The notes beneath the pieces were generated by a model. The model did no database searches and was not told the DNA's origin. It was given only the letters and a program-made list of their open reading frames with translations. Both the position numbers and the translations under genes were made by a program. This document shows, piece by piece, positions 7,357 to 14,757 of a DNA stretch of 64,000 bases. This DNA is from Actinomadura rifamycini DSM 43936 (lineage in GTDB: Bacteria > Actinomycetota > Actinomycetes > Streptosporangiales > Streptosporangiaceae): NCBI RefSeq assembly GCF_000425065.1, contig NZ_AULB01000003.1:434001-498000 (forward strand), in the 5' to 3' direction. The stretch's first letter is position 1. Every line of letters begins with the position of its first letter.

Positions 7357-9603
7357 TCAGAACGGCACCGGGTGGGCCGTGAGGATATTACCGGTGTCCT
7401 CTTCCACGATGATCCGCACGGCTTTCTCGCCCTGGGTGCCGACCACCCGGTTCATCGGGATCACGTACTCGTCGGTGCCGTTCCGCGTCGTCTTCGTGCC
7501 GGACGCCCTGATTTCCCAGGCGTCGTCAATCAGCCGGAACAGCTCCCGGCCGTGCGTGTTGAAGCGGCTGTGCACCGTCTTCGACGGGTCGACCGGGGCG
7601 CGGTCGCCGTGGGCCTGGATGTGCCGCAGCCGGTGGCCGTGCCGCGATCCCGGGCGGTAGACCAGCTTGGCGGGCGACCTCATCGCGCCGTTCCCCCAGG
7701 GGATCATGTTGAAGCAGTTCGCGTTGTGCACGAGCACGTGCGCGCCGCCCGTCCGGACGTGGTAGGTGTGGGCGTCCGCGACGGTGAGGTTGTGGACGCG
7801 CCGGTCGCGGACGGTCCGGTGCTCGACGGCGGCGACCCGGACGTCCGCGCCGGTGCCGGTGCGCAGCCGCATGCCGGGCTTCAGCGCGCCGGCGTCGACC
7901 CACCGGCCGGGGCCGCCGGCGACCCGGAAGGGGTGGGCGGCGGTGGCGACGACGGTCCCGGCCTCGGTTCCGGGCCCGGCGGCGGTGGTGATGCGGACCA
8001 GGTCCTTGGGTCCGCCGCTCGCGGGGGTGGCCACGACTGCCCCGGGGCCGGTCTCCCCGGTCTCCGGGTCCGCGGCGAGGACGGCGTCGCCGATGCGCAC
8101 GTCCTCGATGGCCTTCGTGCGGCCGTCCGCCATGAGGACCCGCGTGCCGGGGACGAAGCTGTTCGTCCCGGTGCACTTGGCGAGGTCCCGGTCCAGGTTC
8201 ACGCGTTCGACGAGCCGCTTCACCTCGACCGCGGCCAGCGCGCGGGCGCTGATCACCGTGTTGGCGCGGAAGGGGATGCGGTACCTGACCGGCCGGCCGC
8301 CCTGGGCTCTCGACTGCGCCATGGCCCGCGCGCGGTGCTGCGCGTTGACCGAGGTGAACACCGCCCCGGCGCCCGGGTTGGAGCAGCTCAGGGTGCCGGA
8401 CACGCCGCCGCCGGCGACCGGGAAGGTGCGGCTGTCGCTGGTGCACCGGCCGGCGGACCGCCCGTCGATGGAGAACGTCGCGGTCATCACGGCGGTGACG
8501 TTGCCGCCGGCGATGCGGGCCCGGGCCGCGCTGGTGAGGGTGCCGGTGAAGCTCTTGTTGGCCGTGCAGCCCCCGGACCCGCAGTTGACGCTCCCCGACG
8601 CGCCGAGCGTGAAGGTGATGCCCGCGTCGGTCGCGTTCTCCAGCCGCCCGACCTGCTTCTCCAGCGTGTCGTACATCTCGGTGGCCTCGGCCCCGGTGAC
8701 CGGGGCGAGGTCGAATCCGCCGGACCCGCCGTCCAGGGGCGCCGCGGCGGGCAGCACCCCGCTCCTGACCGGCTCCTTTCTCGCGGGCCCGTCGACGGGT
8801 TCCAGGCGCAGCACCCGGTGCGGTGCCTGCCGGGTGATGAGCAGCCGTCCCGCCGGGGTGTTGACGGCCTTCGCGGGCTTGCCGTCCACGGCGGCCGACG
8901 CAGAGTCCTCGGGCTGCGGCACGTCGCCCGCCTTCCGCAGCGCCCGGGACAGGTCGTCCGCCAGCACCGGCGGTGCCGGGGTGCCGTCGAGCACCTCGGC
9001 GATCCGCCCGGCGGCGCCCTCGGCCCCGATCGTCCATCCCTCGGACGATCCGGTGCCCCCGGCCGCGCCGGACCCGCCGCGCGTGAACGTCTTCCCGGAG
9101 ACCTGCAGGACGTTCGGTTCGCCGCCGTCCGCGTCCGAACCGGCGGCGCCGAACTTGTCCCCGGACGCGGTGACCGTGATGTCCTGCGGCGTCCCGGCTG
9201 CGGCGTCGGTCCGGTAGCGCAGGCCGGGGGCCTGGGAGAGGTCGGCGAGGGCCTGCTCGAAGGGGCGCAGGTCCCGAGCGGCGATGGTCGCGCCGGAGCG
9301 GTCGACGACGACCGCGACCGTCAGACCGGCCGCCAGCACCATGACCAGCGCCGCGACCGTGCCGAGCAGCAGCGCCCGCTGCGCCGTCCCCAGCATCCGC
9401 AACTGCGGCACCAGCCGCATCGGCACCTGCCCCGGCACGGGCCGCCCCCCGCCCCCCGCAGAGGGCAGCGTCGGCACCCCTTGGAAAGGCCAGGACGCCG
9501 GGCCGGAGGGCGGTGGGGACTTGGCCGGTGAGGGTGGCGGGGTGTCGTCAATGCGGGGGTTTTCCCCGGCGGGCCTTGCCTCGTCGTGGTCCGGATGTGA
9601 CAT
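7357..9603 (-). CDS. Membrane-anchored polymorphic toxin with HINT processing domain and C-terminal nuclease-like toxin domain
   Basis: A 748-residue protein with modular architecture. Residues 1-70 are Pro-rich and cytoplasmic; a single membrane helix lies at about 76-100. A long extracellular region follows. At about 477-627 is a pretoxin HINT (intein-like autoprotease) domain: it starts CTGTNSFVPGTRVLMADG and ends VADAHTYHVRTGGAHVLVHN, the typical splice block. The last 121 residues form the toxin, with HRLRHIQAHG, KTVHSRF and a terminal GNILTAHPV; this layout recalls BECR-type ribonuclease toxins, but the family is not identified. The HINT domain would release the toxin by self-cleavage. 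The ATG at 9603 follows an AGGGGAT site. The next gene downstream is the candidate immunity gene. Confidence 0.82.
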   Translation of the reverse strand: MSHPDHDEARPAGENPRIDDTPPPSPAKSPPPSGPASWPFQGVPTLPSAGGGGRPVPGQVPMRLVPQLRMLGTAQRALLLGTVAALVMVLAAGLTVAVVVDRSGATIAARDLRPFEQALADLSQAPGLRYRTDAAAGTPQDITVTASGDKFGAAGSDADGGEPNVLQVSGKTFTRGGSGAAGGTGSSEGWTIGAEGAAGRIAEVLDGTPAPPVLADDLSRALRKAGDVPQPEDSASAAVDGKPAKAVNTPAGRLLITRQAPHRVLRLEPVDGPARKEPVRSGVLPAAAPLDGGSGGFDLAPVTGAEATEMYDTLEKQVGRLENATDAGITFTLGASGSVNCGSGGCTANKSFTGTLTSAARARIAGGNVTAVMTATFSIDGRSAGRCTSDSRTFPVAGGGVSGTLSCSNPGAGAVFTSVNAQHRARAMAQSRAQGGRPVRYRIPFRANTVISARALAAVEVKRLVERVNLDRDLAKCTGTNSFVPGTRVLMADGRTKAIEDVRIGDAVLAADPETGETGPGAVVATPASGGPKDLVRITTAAGPGTEAGTVVATAAHPFRVAGGPGRWVDAGALKPGMRLRTGTGADVRVAAVEHRTVRDRRVHNLTVADAHTYHVRTGGAHVLVHNANCFNMIPWGNGAMRSPAKLVYRPGSRHGHRLRHIQAHGDRAPVDPSKTVHSRFNTHGRELFRLIDDAWEIRASGTKTTRNGTDEYVIPMNRVVGTQGEKAVRIIVEEDTGNILTAHPVPF

Positions 9604-9922
9604 GGCATCCCCTGCGTCGCTCGCCCACGCCGGATCACCGATCGCACGCCGGGCGGGCCGTGCCCTGGCGCGGGCATGGCCGATCCCGGCTTCCGGTTCC
9701 CCGGCACCGCCGGGGAGAAGTCTCCAATAGACAGTGGTGTCTGTAAAGCCGTTCGGAAGAGTCCCAGGTCGCGGGCGGGGCGGTCGGGTCGCGCGCCCGG
9801 AGCGGCGCACAGGGCGCATCGGGGTACGCATCGGTCACAGGTTTGCCGGTACGGCAAACGGGTTTGCCTGAAGCGGTGTCCGTTGCCGAAGATGCGGGCA
9901 CCGCACCGACAGGAGGTACCCG
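9604..9922. promoter_or_regulatory. 319-bp divergent intergenic region between toxin and methyltransferase genes
   Basis: No gene is supported here. The only clear structure is at 9841-9868: GTTTGCCG (9841-9848), a 3-bp spacer, CGGCAAAC (9852-9859), GG, then GTTTGCC (9862-9868). These are three alternating copies of one 7-bp element, which can form two overlapping palindromes. They end 54 bp before the methyltransferase start and look like an operator for a dimeric regulator. An AGGAGGT ribosome site precedes the start at 9923. No convincing sigma-70 promoter was seen for either gene. Confidence 0.5.
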
Positions 9923-10540
9923 ATGAGCAACGAGACCGAGGAGTTCTGGGAGGAGCTCTACCGCGCCCGCGACCGGGTGTGGAGCGGCAACCCGAACCCC
10001 GTGCTGGTGAGCGTGGTCGAGCCGCTGGAGCCGGGCGCCGCGCTCGACCTCGGCTGCGGTGAGGGCGCCGACGCGATCTGGCTCGCCCGCCGCGGCTGGA
10101 GCGTGACGGCCGTGGACGTCTCCACCGTCGCCCTCGGCCGCGCGGCGGCGCACGCGAAGGAGGAGGGGGTCGAGGCGCGCGTCGCGTTCGAGCGGCACGA
10201 CCTCGGGCACAGCTTCCCCGCGGGCTCGTACGACCTCGTGTCGGCGCAGTTCCTGCAGTCCCCGCTGGACTGGCCGCGCGCCGAGATCCTGCGGTCGGCG
10301 GCCGCCGCCGTCGCGCCCGGCGGGCTGCTGCTGATCGTCGAGCACGCCGCCGCGCCGCCGTGGTCGGACCACCACGACCACCGGTTCCCCACGGCCGACG
10401 AGACGTTCGCCGACCTCGCGCTCGACGCGTCCGCGTGGACGACCGAGCGGTGCGGCGTCCACGAGCGCGAGGCGACCGGGCCCGACGGGCAGGCCGGCGT
10501 CCTGCTCGACAACGTCATCGCGGTCCGCCGCACGGGCTGA
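9923..10540 (+). CDS. Class I SAM-dependent methyltransferase
   Basis: A 205-residue Rossmann-fold methyltransferase. Motif I is ALDLGCGEGADAIWLARRGW, followed by the acidic VDVS at the end of strand 2 and an FPAGSYDLVSAQFL motif. The short N-terminal FWEELYRARDRVWSGNPNP resembles TehB/thiopurine-type small-molecule methyltransferases. The substrate is unknown. A strong CAGGAGGT ribosome site fixes the start. Its 3' end overlaps the convergent SARP regulator gene by 26 bp. The upstream GTTTGCC repeat cluster may control it. Confidence 0.85.
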   Translation: MSNETEEFWEELYRARDRVWSGNPNPVLVSVVEPLEPGAALDLGCGEGADAIWLARRGWSVTAVDVSTVALGRAAAHAKEEGVEARVAFERHDLGHSFPAGSYDLVSAQFLQSPLDWPRAEILRSAAAAVAPGGLLLIVEHAAAPPWSDHHDHRFPTADETFADLALDASAWTTERCGVHEREATGPDGQAGVLLDNVIAVRRTG

Positions 10541-13500
10541 CGCCGGGCTCGGCGGCCGCGCCGCCCGCCGGGTCCAGGGCCCGGCGGGCGGCGGCGGCGA
10601 TCCGGTCGACGTCGCCGCGCTCCGCGGGCGGCAGCGGCAGGCCGACGGACTCGCGCGCGGCGGCGGCCTCGCCGAGCAGCCGGACGGCCTCCGCGGCGCG
10701 GCCGTCGAGGACGTGCGCGCCCGCGAGTCCTTCGAGCCCGCGGGCGAGCGCCCGCGGATCGCCGGTCCGGCGGGCGTACCGCAGGCCCTCCCGGTGCAGC
10801 GCCAGCGCCTCGGCGGCGGCACCGCGCAGCTCGGCGATGAACCCGAGCTCGGCCAGGATGAACGCGGTTCCGAGGTCGCCCTCCCAGCGGCGGCACCAGT
10901 CGAGCCAGCGGCGCAGGCGCGCCTCGGCCTCGTCCAGCCGGCCCCGCCGGCGCGCCACCATGCCGAGCCCGGTCTCGGCGAACTCCTCGCCGCGCCGGTA
11001 GGAGTGCGCCGCCGCCAGCCGCCCGGCGCGCCGGTGCAGGTCCTCGGCGCTTTCGAGGTCGCCGGTGAGCAGGGCGGTCCGGCCGAGGCGCGCCAGGGTG
11101 TCCGCCGCGTCGTTCCACAGCCGCAGTTCCTCGGCGCGGCCGAGCGCCTCCCGGCGCAGGCGCCCGGCGGTCGCGTAGTCGCCGGCGAACTCGGCCAGAT
11201 CGGCCAGGACGCACGCGGCGCGCGACTCGCCCCACCGGTCGCCGAGCTCGCGGAACACCGCCAGGGCGCCTTCCGCGTCGCCGCGCGCCCGGTCCGGCTC
11301 GCCCAGGCCCGCCAGCACCTCGGCGCGGACGGTGCGCGCGGCGGCCGCGCCCCACCGGTCGCCGTGGGCCCGGAACCGCGCGAGCGCCCGGTCGGCGAGG
11401 CCGAGCGTCGCCCGGGCGTCACCGAAACCGACCCTGCTCAACGCGAGGAACCACCGTGCGCGGGCGACGCCCGGCGGGTCGCTCTCCGCAGCCGCGTGCT
11501 CCGCGGGCCCGGCCGGCTCCCCGGTGGACCGGGGCGGCGCGGCGAGACCGTCCGGAAGCAGCAGCGAGATCCCGGCGCGCCACATCCGGGCCGCCGCCCG
11601 CAGGTGCGCGGCCCCGCCGGCGGTGAGGGCGAGATCGAACGAGCGGCGCGCCTCGGCGAACCGGCCGCGCAGGAACCAGTACCAGCCGAGCGCGTTCACC
11701 AGCCGCAGCGCCGGGTCGCCCGGCCCGCGGCGGACGGCGTGCTCCAGCGCGGCGCGCAGCCCCGCCGCCTCGGCGTCCAGCCGATCGAGCCACTCCCGCT
11801 GCCGGTGCCCGCGCAGCCGCGGCTCGGCGCGCTCGGCGAACTCCAGGAGCCGGGCGAGGTGGCGTTCGCGGACGGCCTCCCGCTCCCCGGACTCGGCGAG
11901 CCGCTCGTTCGCGTAGGCCGCCACCGACTCCAGCAGCCGGTACCGGCCGTCCCGGTGCACCACCAGGGAGCGGTCGACGAGCCTGCCGAGCAGGTCGAGG
12001 ACGTCCGCGGCGCGCACTCCCCCGTCCGTCCCGTCCGCGCAGACCGCCTCGGCCGTCTCCAGCGTGCAGCCGCCCGCGCACACGGCCAGGCGGCGCAGCA
12101 CGACCCGTTCGGCGTCGGTCAGCAGGCCCCAGCTCCAGTCGATCACCGCGCGCAGCGTGCGCTGCCGCGCCGGGGCGTCGCGGACGCCCGCCGTCAGCAC
12201 CCGGAACCGGTCGTCCAGCCGGGCGGCGAGATCGTGCACGTCCAGCACGCGGACGCGGGTGGCCGCCAGTTCGAGCGCGAGGGGGATCCCGTCGAGGCGC
12301 CGGCAGATCGCCGCGACCGCCGCCGCGTTGCCCGGCCCCAGCGCGAAGCCGGGCGCGGCGGCCGTCGCGCGCTCCACGAACAGCCGAACGGCGCTCGACC
12401 GCTCCGGCCCGGCGGCGTCCGGCTCGGGTAGGTCGAGCGGCGGCACCGGCCACAGCCGCTCGCCGCCGATCGCCAGCGGCTCGCGGCCGGTGGCGAGCAG
12501 CCGCACGTCCGGCGCCGCCCGCAGCAGGCGCGCCGCCAGCGCGGCCACCGGCTCCACCACGTGCTCGCAGTTGTCGAGCACGAGCAGCATCCGGCGTCCC
12601 GCGACGGCGTCGGCGATCCGCTCCGCCGGGGGGCGCGCGCCCGCCCGGGCGGCGTCGCGCAGTTCCAGGCTCGCGGCGACGGCCTCGCCCGCCTCGGCGC
12701 CGGTGCGGGCCTCGGCGAGCTCCACCAGCCGGACGCCGTCCGGGAAGTCCCCGGCCCGCCGCGCCGCCACCTCCAGCGCCAGCCGGGTCTTGCCGACGCC
12801 GCCCGGCCCGGTCAGCGTCACCAGCCGCGCGGAATCCAGCAGCTCGCCCACCCGGCGCACCTCGCCCTCTCGGCCGACCAGGCCGGTGGGCGGGACGGGC
12901 AGGTCGCCGCGGGGCCGGGGCGCGGGCGCGGCGGCCGGGAGCAGCGCCGGGTCCCGGCGGAGGATCGCCTCGTACAGGCCGGACGCCCCGGGACCGGGGT
13001 CGAGCCCGAGTTCGTCGCGGAGCCGGTCGCGCAGGTCGCCGAGGCTCGCCAGGGCGTCCCCCTGGCGCCCGGCCCGGTACAGGGCGAGGGCGTGCAGTGT
13101 CCGCAGCCGCTCCCGGAAGGGATGCGCCGCGACGGCTTCGGCCAGGTCGCCCGCGGCCGCCCCGTGCTCGCCCAGTTCGAGGCGGGCTTCGGCGAGGTCC
13201 TCCAGCGCCGCCAGGCGCCGCTCCTCGAGCCGCGCCGCCTCCCCCTGGACGAACGCCGCGTCGGCGAAGTCGGCGAAGGCCGCCGTGCCGTGCCACGTCC
13301 CGAGCGCCTCGGCGAGCAGCCGCGCCCGCGCGCCCGGGTCGCCGGCCGTCCGGGCCCGGCGCAGCAGTTCCTCGAACCGCCCGGCGTCCACCGCGTCGTC
13401 CGCCACCTGCAGCAGGTAGCCCGGCGGGCGGGACACCAGCAGGCCGCGTCCCCCGGGCTCGGCCTCCTCCAGGACCCGCCGCAGCAGCGACACCTTCGAC

Positions 13501-13691
13501 CGGACGGTGCGGACGCCGCCGGCGGGGGGCGCGTCGCCCCACAGGTCGTCGAGGAGCCGGTCCGCCGATACGACGTGCCCGCGCCGCGCCAGCAGACCCG
13601 CCAGCAGGGCCCGCACCCTGGTCTCGCGGACGCGGACGAGGCGGCCGTCCGCCGTCCGCACCTCCAGCGGCCCCAACACCCCGAAACGCAC
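10515..13691 (-). CDS. SARP/BTAD-family large transcriptional regulator with NB-ARC ATPase and TPR repeats
   Basis: A 1058-residue AfsR-like regulator. In order: an OmpR-type winged helix (about 1-90, MRFGVLGPLEV...VRTVRSKVSLLRRVL), a bacterial transcriptional activation (BTAD) domain (about 95-245), an NB-ARC STAND ATPase (about 265-520) with Walker A TGPGGVGKTRLA and the LLVLDNCEHV motif, then Ala-rich TPR-like repeats to the end. STAND regulators act as ATP-dependent switches and SARPs usually activate secondary-metabolite or stress genes. The GTG start at 13691 gives the complete SARP N-terminus. It is divergent from the imine reductase gene across 75 bp, its most likely target. The inducing ligand is unknown. 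Confidence 0.88.
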   Translation of the reverse strand: MRFGVLGPLEVRTADGRLVRVRETRVRALLAGLLARRGHVVSADRLLDDLWGDAPPAGGVRTVRSKVSLLRRVLEEAEPGGRGLLVSRPPGYLLQVADDAVDAGRFEELLRRARTAGDPGARARLLAEALGTWHGTAAFADFADAAFVQGEAARLEERRLAALEDLAEARLELGEHGAAAGDLAEAVAAHPFRERLRTLHALALYRAGRQGDALASLGDLRDRLRDELGLDPGPGASGLYEAILRRDPALLPAAAPAPRPRGDLPVPPTGLVGREGEVRRVGELLDSARLVTLTGPGGVGKTRLALEVAARRAGDFPDGVRLVELAEARTGAEAGEAVAASLELRDAARAGARPPAERIADAVAGRRMLLVLDNCEHVVEPVAALAARLLRAAPDVRLLATGREPLAIGGERLWPVPPLDLPEPDAAGPERSSAVRLFVERATAAAPGFALGPGNAAAVAAICRRLDGIPLALELAATRVRVLDVHDLAARLDDRFRVLTAGVRDAPARQRTLRAVIDWSWGLLTDAERVVLRRLAVCAGGCTLETAEAVCADGTDGGVRAADVLDLLGRLVDRSLVVHRDGRYRLLESVAAYANERLAESGEREAVRERHLARLLEFAERAEPRLRGHRQREWLDRLDAEAAGLRAALEHAVRRGPGDPALRLVNALGWYWFLRGRFAEARRSFDLALTAGGAAHLRAAARMWRAGISLLLPDGLAAPPRSTGEPAGPAEHAAAESDPPGVARARWFLALSRVGFGDARATLGLADRALARFRAHGDRWGAAAARTVRAEVLAGLGEPDRARGDAEGALAVFRELGDRWGESRAACVLADLAEFAGDYATAGRLRREALGRAEELRLWNDAADTLARLGRTALLTGDLESAEDLHRRAGRLAAAHSYRRGEEFAETGLGMVARRRGRLDEAEARLRRWLDWCRRWEGDLGTAFILAELGFIAELRGAAAEALALHREGLRYARRTGDPRALARGLEGLAGAHVLDGRAAEAVRLLGEAAAARESVGLPLPPAERGDVDRIAAAARRALDPAGGAAAEPGVSPCGGPR

Positions 13692-13766
13692 CCGCTCACG
13701 CTACCGATACGGCGACCGCAACTTTTCCGGAGACGGACCGGAACCCGCCCCGGCCAGGCTCGTGCC

Positions 13767-14672
13767 ATGACCGACGCACATACCAACGAACTTGCCGACG
13801 AACTCGCCAACGAATCCGCCCGGGAGTCCGTGACCGTCATCGGGCTGGGGCTGATGGGCCGCGCCCTGGCGTCCGCGCTCCTGGCCGCGGGGCACCCGAC
13901 GACCGTCTGGAACCGCACGGCCGCCAAGGCCGACGACCTGGTCGCGCGGGGCGCGACGCTCGCGCCCACCGTCGGCGACGCCGTCCGGGACGGCTCGCTG
14001 ATCATCGTCTGCCTCGCCGACGCGGACGCGGTCCGCGAGGCCGTCGGCCCGCACCGGGCGGGCCTGGCCGGCCGGACCCTGGTCAACCTCACCTCCGGCA
14101 CCGCCGAGGAGGCCCGCGAGATCGCCGGCTGGACGGCCGACCGGCTGGACGGCGCGATCATGGCCACCCCCGAGGTGATCGGCCGGCCGGAGGCGTTCCT
14201 GCTGTACAGCGGCTCCCCGGACGCGTTCGAGAAGCACCGGGAGACCCTCGGGCGGCTCGGCAGCGCGACCTTCTTCGGCGCCGATCCCGGCCTGGCGTCG
14301 CTGTACGACGTCGCGCTGCTCGGCATCATGTGGGGAACGCTGAACGCCTTCCTGCACGGCTCGGCGCTGCTGGGCGCCGCCGGGGTGAAGGCGAGCGACT
14401 TCGCGCCGTTCGCCGTGCAGTGGGTCTCGAGCGTGTCCGGGTTCGCCACCGCCTACGCCGCGCAGATCGACCGTGGCGGCTACCCCGCCGAGGACGCCTC
14501 CCTCGACACCCATATCGCGACGATGAAGTACCTGGTGCGGGAGAGCGCGGCCGCGGGCATCGACACCGACTGGCCGGCCCGCATCCAGGCCCTCGCGGAG
14601 CGCGCCGTCCAGGCGGGCCACGCGGGGGCGAGCTACGCGAGCCTCATCGAGGTCTTCCGCGGCCGCGCCTGA
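13767..14672 (+). CDS. NADPH-dependent imine reductase (IRED family)
   Basis: A 301-residue dehydrogenase of the 6PGDH-like imine-reductase family. The NADPH-binding Rossmann motif is VIGLGLMGRALASALL with WNRT after strand 2, and the C-terminal helical dimerisation domain contains SLYDVALLGIMWGTLNAFLHGSALL and IDTHIATMKYL, close to characterised Streptomyces IREDs as I recall them. It would reduce cyclic imines to amines; the native substrate is unknown. An extra N-terminal stretch rich in NEL/ADE repeats (about 20 residues) precedes the fold. It is divergent from the SARP regulator and ends 86 bp before the convergent GH3 gene, with a strong hairpin between. Confidence 0.88.
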   Translation: MTDAHTNELADELANESARESVTVIGLGLMGRALASALLAAGHPTTVWNRTAAKADDLVARGATLAPTVGDAVRDGSLIIVCLADADAVREAVGPHRAGLAGRTLVNLTSGTAEEAREIAGWTADRLDGAIMATPEVIGRPEAFLLYSGSPDAFEKHRETLGRLGSATFFGADPGLASLYDVALLGIMWGTLNAFLHGSALLGAAGVKASDFAPFAVQWVSSVSGFATAYAAQIDRGGYPAEDASLDTHIATMKYLVRESAAAGIDTDWPARIQALAERAVQAGHAGASYASLIEVFRGRA

Positions 14673-14702
14673 GCGGTACCGGACCCGCCGACGGGCGGGG
14701 GT

Positions 14703-14730
14703 GCCCGCCCCGGGGTCGCCCGGGGCGGGC
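14703..14730. terminator. Bidirectional terminator hairpin
   Basis: A perfect 12-bp stem (14703-14714 with 14719-14730) and a 4-nt loop lie between the convergent imine reductase and GH3 genes. There is no U-tract, but the position and stability fit a shared terminator in a GC-rich actinomycete. Confidence 0.7.
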
Positions 14731-14757
14731 TGCGCCCGCTGCGCCGCGGGGCGCGGA

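Noticed and set aside
10515..14672. SARP regulator and imine reductase as a biosynthetic gene cluster
   Set aside because: No core biosynthetic enzymes (PKS, NRPS, terpene, RiPP) lie near; neighbours are sugar-uptake and toxin genes.
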